A stretch of DNA of 64,000 bases from Legionella yabuuchiae. Lineage in GTDB: Bacteria; Pseudomonadota; Gammaproteobacteria; Legionellales; Legionellaceae. The position numbers and the translations under genes are program-made. Under the pieces are notes generated by a model, which worked only from the letters and a program-made list of their open reading frames with translations, did not search any database and was not told the origin of the DNA. The stretch is from NCBI RefSeq assembly GCF_900640115.1, contig NZ_CAAAIW010000006.1, positions 59,115 through 123,114 on the forward strand, in the 5' to 3' direction. How positions within the stretch are numbered: the first letter of the stretch is position 1; the number at the start of each line of letters is the position of its first letter. Of the stretch, positions 9,239 through 18,172 are shown piece after piece.

Positions 9239-10248
9239 CCTGCCCTTGGGTTTTGCTTGCGTTGCCCTTGCCTTTATTAATATGGTTTTTTCTGCCGCGC
9301 GCGCCTCTTCATCTTCCTGCAGCCTTGAAAGTTCCTTTCTATTATGCGGTGGCAGGGATTGTCGAAACAGAAAAGCATGGTTTTGCTAAACATAAGGGCA
9401 TCAATGTTCTCTTGGTGATTTGGTGCCTAACCCTCTTTGCACTTGCTGGCCCTCGCTGGGTTGGTGAGCCACAACCGATTGCTCGCGAAGGGTATAATAT
9501 TATGTTGGCTTTAGACTTATCCGGCAGTATGGAATTGACTGATATGTTGGTTCGTGGCCGTCCGGTGAGCCGCTTATCTGTGGTTAAGCATGCCGCTGAA
9601 CAATTTGTTGCTGAACGAAAAGGCGATAAAATGGGACTTATCTTATTTGGCAGCCGAGCTTATCTTCAAACGCCATTAACCTATGATCGAGATAATTTGT
9701 TAATGCGAATTGAAGACGCGACCGTTGGACTGGCTGGCAAAACGACCTCGATCGGTGATGCCTTGGGATTAGCTGTAAAACATCTTCAGAATGTGCCCAA
9801 AGAAGGACGAATCATTATTTTGTTAACGGATGGGGTGAATAACTCAGGGGTTCTCTCCCCATTAAAAGCCGCGGAGTTGGCTCGTGCTGACGATATAAAA
9901 GTCTACACCATTGGGTTAGGATCAGAAGCGGATCCTCGCGCACTTAACAGTTTATTTTTTAATATGAATGCTGCAGCCGATCTTGATGAGGAGACCCTGC
10001 AAACGGTGGCGGAGATCACCGGAGGGCGTTATTTTCGAGCAACGGATATGCAGTCGCTACAAAATATTTATGACACCATCAATCGCCTAGAACGCATATC
10101 GCAAGATGAAGAGACGATAAGGCCTCAACATGATTATTATTATTGGCCTTTAGCGATCGCATTAGGATTATTTTTTTATTGGTTAGCTTATGAAGGCGGT
10201 CTATTGCCCCGACGATCGTTTCAAACAAACCAGGAGGCAACAGAGTGA
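9226..10248 (+). CDS. batA: BatA-like VWA domain membrane protein
   Basis: 340 residues. Two N-terminal membrane helices (about 8-25 and 60-78) precede a VWA domain, and a third helix lies near residue 310. The metal-ion-dependent adhesion site is intact: MLALDLSGSME (DxSxS), a downstream conserved Thr (GLAGKTTSIGDAL), and IIILLTDGVNN. BatA-type proteins belong to the aerotolerance operon first named in Bacteroides; their exact role is unsettled. GGAG lies just upstream of the ATG, and the stop overlaps the start of batB. Confidence 0.92.
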   Translation: MFELACPWVLLALPLPLLIWFFLPRAPLHLPAALKVPFYYAVAGIVETEKHGFAKHKGINVLLVIWCLTLFALAGPRWVGEPQPIAREGYNIMLALDLSGSMELTDMLVRGRPVSRLSVVKHAAEQFVAERKGDKMGLILFGSRAYLQTPLTYDRDNLLMRIEDATVGLAGKTTSIGDALGLAVKHLQNVPKEGRIIILLTDGVNNSGVLSPLKAAELARADDIKVYTIGLGSEADPRALNSLFFNMNAAADLDEETLQTVAEITGGRYFRATDMQSLQNIYDTINRLERISQDEETIRPQHDYYYWPLAIALGLFFYWLAYEGGLLPRRSFQTNQEATE

Positions 10249-11177
10249 TGGCAGAGTTTCACTTTCTTAGACCCTTTTGGCTATTGGCGATCATCCCTTT
10301 GCTGTTACTGGTAATACTACTATTTCGCCATAAACAAGGATTATTGGCATGGAGTAACGTTTGTGACAGCCATTTATTGAATTACTTGATGAAAACCAAA
10401 CAAAAAAACAAACGACTAGCCTCAATTGGGATCTTATTTACTAGTGCATTATTGATGATCATCGCGTTGGCGGGCCCCACCTGGTCTCGTTATCCAGTGC
10501 CAACCTTTAAGCACCGATTACCGCGAGTTATCGTATTGGATATGTCTAATGCCATGCTAGAAAATGATCTAAAGCCTGATCGCTTAACACGCGCTAAATT
10601 TAAATTGCATGATTTGTTTAAATATAAAGACATTGGGCAGTTTGGTTTAGTGGTCTATACCAGTGAGCCTTTTATTGTTTCACCATTAACCGATGACGCA
10701 CAAACGATTGATTCATTACTGTCTTCGTTAACGGCTGAAATTATGCCTGTGCCTGGACAGAAACTAGAAAAAGGATTGACACAAGCGGCCCAATTGATTA
10801 CTCAAGCAGGGTATTACAGTGGAGAATTACTTGTTCTTACCGGCTCTCCGCCTTCCCCCGCGGCGATTCATGAAGCTAAAGCGCTCGCAGCGGATGAGAT
10901 CCATACCTCTGTTTTACCAATCACCGCGAAGACGTCTATTAATCCCATGTTTAAGCAGCTCGCAACCGCTGGTGATGGTGAATTAATTCCTTTTTCCAAT
11001 ACGGTTAGCGATATTGATTCTTGGATTAAAGCAACACGTGATCGGCAACAATATACGGTGAGCTTGAAAAATGATATACCCGTTTGGAAGGATCAAGGCC
11101 GATGGTTTTTAATTCCTGCTTTGATTCTATTATTGCCAGCATTTCGACGAGGATGGTTACAGAGGCTTACTACATGA
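10245..11177 (+). CDS. batB: BatB-like VWA domain membrane protein with altered metal site
   Basis: 310 residues with the BatA layout: helices near residues 10-27 and 60-78, a VWA-like domain, and a C-terminal helix near 285-300. The metal site reads VIVLDMSNAML, so the second Ser of DxSxS is Ala, and the TDG motif reads LVLTGSPPS. Metal binding is therefore doubtful. Two starts are possible: GTG at 10245 (AGGAGG 7 nt upstream) or ATG at 10248, the next codon. Its last 4 bases overlap the start of batC (ATGA). Confidence 0.88.
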   Translation: MMAEFHFLRPFWLLAIIPLLLLVILLFRHKQGLLAWSNVCDSHLLNYLMKTKQKNKRLASIGILFTSALLMIIALAGPTWSRYPVPTFKHRLPRVIVLDMSNAMLENDLKPDRLTRAKFKLHDLFKYKDIGQFGLVVYTSEPFIVSPLTDDAQTIDSLLSSLTAEIMPVPGQKLEKGLTQAAQLITQAGYYSGELLVLTGSPPSPAAIHEAKALAADEIHTSVLPITAKTSINPMFKQLATAGDGELIPFSNTVSDIDSWIKATRDRQQYTVSLKNDIPVWKDQGRWFLIPALILLLPAFRRGWLQRLTT

Positions 11178-12103
11178 AACAAACTGCGCATCGAATTATT
11201 TTGCTGCTGTTAATCATGTGGTCACAGCATGTGATGGCATGGTCATGGCGTGATCTTTGGGTGACTAAAAATCAGCAGGGACAGCGCTTAATGAATCAAG
11301 GTCATTATAACGAAGCTGAAGCGACCTTTGAACGAACCGATTGGCAAGCTGCTGCGGCGTATCGTGCAGGAAATTATTCACGGGCCGCTGATTTATATCA
11401 ATCTCAAAACGATGTTCAAGGTTATTATAATCGTGGCAACGCCCTGGCTCATATGGGAGATTATGAAGACGCAATAGCTGCTTACGACAAGGCTTTAGCG
11501 ATAGAACCAGATCATCAAGATGCGCTTCATAATCGCAAGGTGATTGCTGATTTGTTAAAAAAAGACAAAGAACGACAGGACAATCAACAACAAAATCAAT
11601 CGAGTCAAGATCAACAACAGCAGGATCAGAGCAAACAGAACCAGAATAAACAGGGCCAGGATAAACAGAGTCAGGATAAACAGAGTCAGGATAAACAGGG
11701 CCAGGATAAACAGGGCCAGGATAAACAGAGTCAGGATAAACAGGGCCAGGATAAACAGGGCCAGGATAAACAGGGTCAGGATAAACAGGGCCAGGATAAA
11801 CAGGGCCAGGATAAACAGGGTCAGGATAAACAGGGTCAGGATAAACAGGAGCAAGGCAAGCAAGATCAAGACAAAACAGACCGAGATCAGCCAGGGCAAG
11901 ATAAGTCATCTCAATCTAAAGCGCAAACCCAAAAAACGGATGGGCATACAGGCAAGAAGGCGGCAGCAGATTCGGCGCAACCAGATTCAGAACAAGAACA
12001 AGCTAAAGAACAATTGCTGCGGTTGGTACCCGACGACCCCGGTGGATTAATGCGAGAGAAGTTTCTTCGTGATCACTTAAGAAGACAGCGAGGGTGGGAT
12101 TAA
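11174..12103 (+). CDS. batC: BatC-like TPR protein with Gln/Lys/Asp repeat linker
   Basis: 309 residues. A signal or anchor helix (about 8-22) is followed by two to three tetratricopeptide repeats (GQRLMNQGHYNEAEATFER; YYNRGNALAHMGDYEDAIAAY). A long low-complexity linker comes next, then a short conserved C-terminus (QLLRLVPDDPGGLMREKFL) typical of the family. The linker holds 13 perfect QDKQ(G/S/E) units encoded by a 15-bp tandem repeat. I chose the ATG at 11174 because it overlaps the batB stop as ATGA; the upstream in-frame start would lie deep inside batB. It probably scaffolds the Bat complex in the periplasm. Confidence 0.88.
   Translation: MKQTAHRIILLLLIMWSQHVMAWSWRDLWVTKNQQGQRLMNQGHYNEAEATFERTDWQAAAAYRAGNYSRAADLYQSQNDVQGYYNRGNALAHMGDYEDAIAAYDKALAIEPDHQDALHNRKVIADLLKKDKERQDNQQQNQSSQDQQQQDQSKQNQNKQGQDKQSQDKQSQDKQGQDKQGQDKQSQDKQGQDKQGQDKQGQDKQGQDKQGQDKQGQDKQGQDKQEQGKQDQDKTDRDQPGQDKSSQSKAQTQKTDGHTGKKAAADSAQPDSEQEQAKEQLLRLVPDDPGGLMREKFLRDHLRRQRGWD
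11657..11851 (+). repeat. 15-bp minisatellite inside batC (13 units)
   Basis: Thirteen consecutive 15-bp units, each reading CAGGATAAACAG plus one Gly, Ser or Glu codon, fill exactly this interval. Only the last codon varies (GGC, GGT, AGT, GAG). Because 15 is a multiple of three, gain or loss of units keeps the reading frame, so the linker length can drift by slippage without breaking the gene. Confidence 0.97.
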
Positions 12104-13794
12104 TGAAAGCGTATTTATCGGAATTAAAAAGTAAGGTTCATTTTAACCAGTGTTTTTTGCTTATTTTTTTATCCGTCTGGGTCAGTGTAGCTGTCGCTGA
12201 GATAACGGCACAGATTAAGCCGGATAAAATTCAATATGGTGATACCTTTCACCTCATTATTACATCGGACGATCAACAACCTGCCCTGCCAAATCTCACG
12301 CCACTGCAAAAAGATTTTCGCATTGTTGGAACCGAACGCGCAATGAGTTATACCGTTATTAATGGCCAGCCTAAGTCTATCAGCCAATTTATTGTTCTAT
12401 TAATGCCCAAGACAACAGGGACTTTAACCATTCCCTCTCTTAAAATTGGGAACCAACAAACGAGAGCATTCACAGTAGAAGTCCGTGATCAGCCAGCAAT
12501 TCCACCAAGCCAGGATGGCCAACCCGCTGATGGTCAAGACGAAGTCCTGATCAAAACGGAAGTAAGTAAGAAGCGACCATTTATCAGTGAGCAGGTAGTT
12601 TTTTCAGTAAAATTATTTAATAGCGGTCGGTTGCTCGATGCCCAATATCAACCACCAAAAGTGGAAAACGCGTTATTGATCCCCTTAGGAGATGCTGACC
12701 GATATCAAACCATTGAGAAAGGACGAAATTATGTGGTTGAAGAGCAGCGCTATGCCATTTTCCCGCAAAAGAGTGGTGTATTAACAATTACAGGTCCAGC
12801 ATTTCATGCGTTGGCTTATGAAGCGATACCTCGACAAATTAATATCCCACCGGCTACCACCCAGTTACAGGTAAGACCAATTCCCAAGGACTTTAAAGAT
12901 AAGTTTTGGCTTCCTGCGAAACAAGTCTCATTGTCTGAAACCTATGATAATCCTCAACATACGGCCGAGGTAGGTGAAACCTTGACTCGGTTTATTACGA
13001 TTGAGGCAGTGGCGCTTCCTGCGCAACTGTTGCCTTCGTTAGAGTTTGAAGATAAACCAGATTATAACGTTTACCCAGAAAAACCGAATCTGCGTAACAC
13101 GATTCGTGATCATGAGCTCGTTGGAACGGCTGAAATTAAAGTGACCTATCTCTTGAATAAACCAGGTCAGATAATCCTACCAGAAATGAGTTTAAGTTGG
13201 TTAAATACGACGACGGGTAACACTGAAATCGCAAAGCTTCCTCCCCGGACTATAACGGTTACAGGGGTTGAGAAGGCTAAAGAAACGCTTTCCGACTCCG
13301 ACCCAACTGAGACGGCTATAGATCAAACACCACAACAACTGGAGCCTTCACCCGAATCTAAAGAAGCGGTTATTGCAGAAGCATCAACCCCTTTGGCTTG
13401 GTTTTTAGCCATAATATTTGCCGTCGGATGGATTTTAACCTTAATGATTTGGTGGTTTAAGCCTAAAATTGCTGCAGGAAGCAAAAGACGGCTGGCTATT
13501 AAGCGGCTTCATGAAGCATGTATTAACAATAATCCAACTAAAGCACGTGATGCATTGTTGAACTGGGCCTCTTTGCATTGGCCTGATAAAGAGTTCATGG
13601 ATTTAAATGAGATTGCCAAACAAGTGCCTGATCCCAGGTTTAAAAGGCAAATGAAACTCTTGTCCCAAGCTATTTATAGTCCTGGGAATCAAATCAAATG
13701 GCAAGGAAGTGAGTTATGGGTTACTGTGGCCAATTACCGCAAACGAAAGCGTAAAAAGAATAATCGTGATACTTTGCCGCCAATAAACCCTTGA
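12103..13794 (+). CDS. batD: BatD-like oxygen tolerance protein
   Basis: 563 residues. A signal peptide (about 14-32) is followed by several beta-sandwich repeats of the BatD type (ITAQIKPDKIQYGDTFHLII; VEVSKKRPFISEQVVFSVKL-like segment near 155). One membrane helix lies near residues 425-445 (LAWFLAIIFAVGWILTLMIW), then a basic cytoplasmic tail. A GTG at 12094 is in frame, but the ATG at 12103 overlaps the batC stop as TAATG and has GAGGGTGGG just upstream, so I prefer it. It closes the Bat operon; 32 bp follow before the amidase gene. Confidence 0.9.
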   Translation: MKAYLSELKSKVHFNQCFLLIFLSVWVSVAVAEITAQIKPDKIQYGDTFHLIITSDDQQPALPNLTPLQKDFRIVGTERAMSYTVINGQPKSISQFIVLLMPKTTGTLTIPSLKIGNQQTRAFTVEVRDQPAIPPSQDGQPADGQDEVLIKTEVSKKRPFISEQVVFSVKLFNSGRLLDAQYQPPKVENALLIPLGDADRYQTIEKGRNYVVEEQRYAIFPQKSGVLTITGPAFHALAYEAIPRQINIPPATTQLQVRPIPKDFKDKFWLPAKQVSLSETYDNPQHTAEVGETLTRFITIEAVALPAQLLPSLEFEDKPDYNVYPEKPNLRNTIRDHELVGTAEIKVTYLLNKPGQIILPEMSLSWLNTTTGNTEIAKLPPRTITVTGVEKAKETLSDSDPTETAIDQTPQQLEPSPESKEAVIAEASTPLAWFLAIIFAVGWILTLMIWWFKPKIAAGSKRRLAIKRLHEACINNNPTKARDALLNWASLHWPDKEFMDLNEIAKQVPDPRFKRQMKLLSQAIYSPGNQIKWQGSELWVTVANYRKRKRKKNNRDTLPPINP

Positions 13795-13826
13795 CCGTGC
13801 TAATTTATTAATTAAAGAGATGCCTC

Positions 13827-15224
13827 ATGGATGTCAGCGACTACATCAAGCAAGATGCCCATAGCCTGGCAGCGCTGATTAAACATAAAAAAGTGAGCGC
13901 CCAAGACGCATTGGATTGTGCATTTGCAAGAATGAAAGAGGTAAATCCTTCTTTAAACGCAGTGGTATTGTCTTGTCCTTCTTGGGCCCGTGATCAGTTA
14001 ACTAAAATGAGTGGCAAGGAACCTTATTATGGGGTACCAATTTTAGTCAAAGATTTGGGTTATACCTTAAAAGGCGTGATAAACACCGAAGGTTCGCGTT
14101 TTTTTAAACAGAACCTAGGTCGTGATAACAGTGATTTTATAGAGCGGATGCTCGCTTTAGGATTTGTTCCTTTTGCTAAGACAAATACGCCTGAACTGGG
14201 ACTGTCTTATGTCACGGAGCCTGTATTGTTTGGCCCATGCCGTAATCCTTATGACTTAAGTCTAACTCCGGGCGGTTCTTCGGGTGGCTCGGCCGCTGCC
14301 GTAGCCGCGGGTATTGCACCTTTGGCTACGGCAAGCGATGGGGGTGGCTCCATTCGTATTCCTGCCGCGTGTTGTGGGTTATTTGGATTTAAGCCGACCC
14401 CGGGGTTAATGCCATCCGGGCCTTGGGTAGAAGAGCAGTGGTCCGGTTTAGCCACAAATTTTATACTGACCAGACAAATTCGAGATGCCGTCAATCTTTT
14501 TCCTCTGTTAACGTCAACGCTGACGATTCACCAAGGGACAGAACCCTTACCCAAGCAGTTAAGGTTTGTCGAACTTCAAGGGGCATTTCCTTGCGTACCT
14601 GTTGCTAAGCCTTATCGGGATGTTTTGAATGAATTTATTATGTTATTAACGGATCAAGGGCATTGCGTTAAAACCATCACACTGGAGCTAGATTTAGAAA
14701 CGATTGGCGAATGTACGCTTCAGCTCATTGCTGCAAATACCTATGCAGAAATCGAGCAACAGGAATACCGTATAGGTCACAAGGTCACCCCAAGTGATTT
14801 AGAACCCGTAACTTGGAGGTTTTATGAAAGAGGACGTATGATTACGGCCTCGCAATTAATTGCTGCTAAAAATAAGTTATACCAAATGCTTAGACCTTTG
14901 CATGAATTATTCACTAAGGTGGATTTTGTTCTAAGCCCGGCATTAGCACAATTGCCATTGAAAATCGGCCAATTGAGTATGAATGATGAGTTTGAACAAT
15001 ATTTGGAAAAAAATATAGAGTTTTCTCCATTTACGTCCCTCTTTAATCAGGCCGGTGTTCCAGCCATGACCATTCCGGTATGTTATCATAATCATCTACC
15101 GATCTCCGTACAGCTTGCATCAGGAAGAGGCATGGATAGACGTCTATTACAATTGGCTTTGCAATTACAGCCATTATTGCCAGATTTTAGTCAGGCTATA
15201 ACGCCAAGGAGAGAACAGAGTTAA
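13827..15224 (+). CDS. Amidase signature family hydrolase
   Basis: 465 residues. The Ser-cisSer-Lys triad is visible: Lys75 in GVPILVKDL, Ser151 in PGGSSGGS, and Ser175 in GGGSIRIPAA, with the usual 24-residue spacing between the two Ser. The family hydrolyses amides of many kinds; this member could be a stand-alone amidase and not GatA, since no GatB or GatC is nearby. It follows batD by 32 bp, so it may share the transcript. A family A palindrome starts 7 bp after the stop and may end transcription. Confidence 0.9.
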   Translation: MDVSDYIKQDAHSLAALIKHKKVSAQDALDCAFARMKEVNPSLNAVVLSCPSWARDQLTKMSGKEPYYGVPILVKDLGYTLKGVINTEGSRFFKQNLGRDNSDFIERMLALGFVPFAKTNTPELGLSYVTEPVLFGPCRNPYDLSLTPGGSSGGSAAAVAAGIAPLATASDGGGSIRIPAACCGLFGFKPTPGLMPSGPWVEEQWSGLATNFILTRQIRDAVNLFPLLTSTLTIHQGTEPLPKQLRFVELQGAFPCVPVAKPYRDVLNEFIMLLTDQGHCVKTITLELDLETIGECTLQLIAANTYAEIEQQEYRIGHKVTPSDLEPVTWRFYERGRMITASQLIAAKNKLYQMLRPLHELFTKVDFVLSPALAQLPLKIGQLSMNDEFEQYLEKNIEFSPFTSLFNQAGVPAMTIPVCYHNHLPISVQLASGRGMDRRLLQLALQLQPLLPDFSQAITPRREQS

Positions 15225-15230
15225 AATGTT

Positions 15231-15306
15231 TACCCGTGATCGTTCATAAATTTGGCAGGGCGAAAAAGAAAACGCATACATCATGCATTTTGAACGATCA
15301 CGGGTA
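15231..15306. repeat. Palindromic repeat, family A (76-bp form)
   Basis: Perfect 16-bp terminal inverted arms: TACCCGTGATCGTTCA (15231-15246) and TGAACGATCACGGGTA (15291-15306). The core carries GGCAGGGCGAAAAAG and a GCAT-rich stretch. The copy at 23851-23926 has the same length in the opposite orientation, and a longer relative lies at 22511-22675. It sits immediately downstream of the amidase gene. Confidence 0.9.
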
Positions 15307-15324
15307 TATATAAATTTGAGCACG

Positions 15325-15364
15325 AGTTATAGCCAAGATACCTCCAAGTATCTTGGCTATAACT
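15325..15364. repeat. Perfect 17-bp inverted repeat upstream of the SulP gene
   Basis: AGTTATAGCCAAGATAC (15325-15341) is followed by a 6-nt loop CTCCAA and its exact reverse complement (15348-15364). There is no T-run, so it is not a classical terminator. It ends 21 bp before the SulP start codon and just above the ribosome site, so in the SulP mRNA leader it would form a very stable hairpin, or it could be a dyad for a regulator. Confidence 0.85.
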
Positions 15365-15385
15365 AACCAACAAGGATGCTGATTG

Positions 15386-17560
15386 ATGCGTTTGCAACCG
15401 ATCAAATTATTATCAAGGATTGAGAGTCTAAAACAATTCTTTCCCTTTCTAGAATGGCTTCCAGAGCTAAAATATTGGTCCAATTTAAAATCGGATATCC
15501 TGGCTGGCCTAACGGTGGTGATGCTTCTGATTCCACAGTCCATGGCCTATGCGCACTTAGCAGGTATACCCGTTTATATGGGCTTATACGCTGCCTTTAT
15601 TCCACCAATTATCGCGGCGTTATTCAGCTCCTCACGCAGTTTATCTACAGGTCCTGTGCCAGTAACCTCATTGTTGACCGCAGTAGCATTGCAACCCATT
15701 GCTGCAATTGGAACGAATGATTATTTAAGTTATTTAGTACTGTTGACCTTCTTAATTGGATTAATTCAATTAGGACTTAGTTTTATTCGTTTCGGGGTTG
15801 TGGTCAACTTTGTGTCTTACCCAGTCTTATTAGGGTTGATTAATGCCGTTGCCATCGTTATTGCCTCTATGCAAATTAACAGTTTGTTTGGTGTTTACGC
15901 CGTAACCAGTCCTCATTTTTATGAAACCTTTTGGCAGGTAATAAATGATGCTATAGCCAATCCTCATTGGCCGACCATGGCTATTGCGGCCTTATCGTTT
16001 ATTATTATTTTGGGTGGACGCTGGTTATGGCCAAAATGGCCGCATATTTTATTTGCGGTATTGATTACAACGATTGTGGCTTGGTTGAGTGGCTATGAAA
16101 AAACTCAAATCATTCAAGTGAATCAGATCATTAATTTGCCTGTGCAGCAATTGTTAGAAAATTATAAGGCGTACCCACAGGCGCTAGAAGAACAAATTGC
16201 TGCGGTGAAAAAGGCGCAAAAAAAAGTTGAAAACACTATTAGAAAAGAAGGACCTAGCGCAGAAGAAACAGATGAAGCCATCAATGAGGCTGCTGAAGCC
16301 AAGTGGCAAATGGAGCGCTTAATATTGCGGCACAATTTGGAAACAGCTGAACTGAGCCGATTGCGTTTTCGACGAATGAAGACAGAAAATCTACAAGAAG
16401 TATTTTATGTTGATGATCAAATGACTCCGATTGGCCAAGTTGATCCTCGTTCTTGGCGAATTGCTGAGTTTCCTGAGGCAGGATTTTTAAAAATACAGGC
16501 TGGTGGTGAGGTCGTGGGTAAAATCCCTCGTGGATTACCCTCATTTAAACCGGTTGTATTCAATTCGCAAATCATGCGCGATCTGTTTATGGCTGCCTTA
16601 GTGATCGCTTTGGTTGGCTTTACAGAAGCGATCACCATTGCAAAGCGAATCGCAACCGAAAGTCGACAATCATTTGATACCAATCAAGAATTAATCAGTC
16701 AGGGGCTAGCGAAATGCGTAGGCAGTTACTTTCAATGCATGCCAGTATCGGGCAGTTTTACGCGAACTGCATTAAACTATCAATCCGGAGCCAGGACACC
16801 ATTTTCTTCTGTGGTTGCAGGGTTTGTAGTGATGGTGGTGCTGTTATGGCTGACTCCCTTGTTTTATTACCTACCCTATGCAACGTTAGGTGTCATTATT
16901 ATGGTTGGCGTATTGAGCTTATTAGACATCAAAGAGATGTGGCGTGTCTGGAAAATCAGTCGTAATGAAGGCATTGTTGCACTCACGACCTTTATTATGG
17001 CGCTAGTTTTAGCCCCCCGCATTGCGTTTGCCGTCATGATTGGGATCCTTCTGTCGCTAGTCTTTTATTTATACGAAACCATGCGCCCAAAACTTAGCGA
17101 ATTAATCCGTGATGAGCATGGAGAACTAGTTGAAGTTACCGACAGTGATGCTGGAAAAACATGTTATTTAATAAGCATCTTGCGATTTAATGGCCCACTA
17201 TATTTTGCCAACGCGGCTTATTTCGAACATAAAGTTCTCGAGCTTATCAGCGTCAAGCAAAAATTGCGTTATATTATTTTAGATTGCGTCAGTCTTAATC
17301 AATTAGATGCAACCGGTGTTGAAACGTTACGCAGTGTTTCTGAAAGGCTTGAAGAGGCTGGTATAGAGCTTTGGTTTACCCGGGTAAGGCGCCCGGTTAT
17401 GAGGTTATTAAAACGCAGTGGTTTAGTTAAAAAACTGGGCCCACATCATTTTTATAAAAACAATGAGATTGCGCTTGCTAAGCTTTCAGAGCATTTAGGC
17501 CCCAAGCACATGAACACATGTCCCTTAGCTAAAATGCCCATTAAAACCAACTCAAGTTAA
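15386..17560 (+). CDS. SulP/SLC26-type anion transporter with STAS domain and a coiled-coil insertion
   Basis: 724 residues. The SulP fold starts with DILAGLTVVMLLIPQSMAYA and the YAAFIPPIIAALF segment, and a C-terminal STAS domain (about 600-700; LDCVSLNQLDATGVETL) follows. The family carries sulphate, bicarbonate or dicarboxylates; the substrate here is unknown. Between the helices, residues about 240-375 form a highly charged, helical insert (QALEEQIAAVKKAQKKVEN ...) where most SulP proteins have a short loop ending in IPxGLP, which does appear here (KIPRGLPSFKP). The ATG at 15386, with AAGGA 9 nt upstream, is preferred over the adjacent TTG at 15383. Confidence 0.92.
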   Translation: MRLQPIKLLSRIESLKQFFPFLEWLPELKYWSNLKSDILAGLTVVMLLIPQSMAYAHLAGIPVYMGLYAAFIPPIIAALFSSSRSLSTGPVPVTSLLTAVALQPIAAIGTNDYLSYLVLLTFLIGLIQLGLSFIRFGVVVNFVSYPVLLGLINAVAIVIASMQINSLFGVYAVTSPHFYETFWQVINDAIANPHWPTMAIAALSFIIILGGRWLWPKWPHILFAVLITTIVAWLSGYEKTQIIQVNQIINLPVQQLLENYKAYPQALEEQIAAVKKAQKKVENTIRKEGPSAEETDEAINEAAEAKWQMERLILRHNLETAELSRLRFRRMKTENLQEVFYVDDQMTPIGQVDPRSWRIAEFPEAGFLKIQAGGEVVGKIPRGLPSFKPVVFNSQIMRDLFMAALVIALVGFTEAITIAKRIATESRQSFDTNQELISQGLAKCVGSYFQCMPVSGSFTRTALNYQSGARTPFSSVVAGFVVMVVLLWLTPLFYYLPYATLGVIIMVGVLSLLDIKEMWRVWKISRNEGIVALTTFIMALVLAPRIAFAVMIGILLSLVFYLYETMRPKLSELIRDEHGELVEVTDSDAGKTCYLISILRFNGPLYFANAAYFEHKVLELISVKQKLRYIILDCVSLNQLDATGVETLRSVSERLEEAGIELWFTRVRRPVMRLLKRSGLVKKLGPHHFYKNNEIALAKLSEHLGPKHMNTCPLAKMPIKTNSS

Positions 17561-17794
17561 CCCTCATGATAGACAATTATTTATACAAAAAATAAAAAAA
17601 TAAACAAAAAAGCTCGCTATATTACATACCCTAAGTTATACTAGTAATACTTGTTGTATTGTATTCTGGTAAACATTGTTACACGTGAATTCCCTTCTTT
17701 AATACGTTTTAAGTAGTGAACCTAACGAACCAATCGTTCTCCCTGGAATCCCAAAACCACAAGTGTGTGTATAACTTAATTTTTGGAAAAAAGA
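17561..17794 (+). promoter_or_regulatory. Long AT-rich leader region of the cold-shock gene
   Basis: A 234-bp intergenic stretch precedes csp. It is A-rich at first (17575-17620) and contains tatactagtaatact near 17638. In CspA-type genes a long structured 5' leader acts as an RNA thermometer; the spacing allows this, but no particular structure or start site is proven here. GGAAAAAAGA serves as the ribosome site. Confidence 0.4.
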
Positions 17795-18010
17795 ATGTCT
17801 GCTAAAGAAACCGGCCACGTTAAGTGGTTTAATGATGATAAAGGCTATGGATTTATTAGCCGTGATAATGGTCAAGATGATGTATTTGTGCATTTCCGCT
17901 CAATTGTTAGTTCAGCAAACCGTAAAAGCTTAGCTGAAGGTCAGCGTGTTGAGTTTATGGTCACCAAAGGCCCCAAGGGTCTGCAAGCTGAAGAAGTATC
18001 GGCGGTATAA
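17795..18010 (+). CDS. CspA-family cold-shock protein
   Basis: 71 residues, one cold-shock domain. RNP1 (KGYGFIS) and RNP2 (DVFVHF) are both present, preceded by [10 protein letters not shown]. It binds single-stranded RNA and DNA as an RNA chaperone. An in-frame TTG at 17783 would add four residues, but the ATG at 17795 gives the family's usual N-terminus and has a purine-rich ribosome site. It has a long leader and its own terminator, so it is a single-gene transcript. Confidence 0.96.
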   Translation: MSAKETGHVKWFNDDKGYGFISRDNGQDDVFVHFRSIVSSANRKSLAEGQRVEFMVTKGPKGLQAEEVSAV

Positions 18011-18026
18011 ACCTCGATTTCTCCAT

Positions 18027-18075
18027 ACTTCCCCTTGGTTGATTCTATCAATCGTCCAAGGGGAAGTCCTTTTTT
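18027..18075 (+). terminator. Rho-independent terminator after the cold-shock gene
   Basis: ACTTCCCCTTGG (18027-18038) pairs perfectly with CCAAGGGGAAGT (18056-18067) around a 17-nt loop, followed by CC and a run of six T (18070-18075). It lies 17 bp after the stop codon. Confidence 0.95.
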
Positions 18076-18172
18076 CTAACCTAGAGAGTTTAGGTTAAGT
18101 TAGTTTTTGCTGGTAAATTCATGTAATCCAGATATAATGGATTTTATCTTATACAAATGCCAGGATGCATGG

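Noticed and set aside
11640..11860. CRISPR-like regular repeats
   Set aside because: Period is 15 bp without spacers and in frame within batC; it is a coding minisatellite.
11265..11909. Long open frame opposite batC, encoding regular Pro/Tyr/Val repeats (and a second one at 11555-11899 with Leu/Ile/Phe repeats)
   Set aside because: Both are by-products of the 15-bp repeat read on the other strand; no ribosome site, no independent homology, and batC is clearly the real gene.
18107..18138. TTGCTG/TATAAT as an srnA promoter
   Set aside because: The -10 is perfect but the spacing to TTGCTG is 20 bp, too long to call a full promoter.
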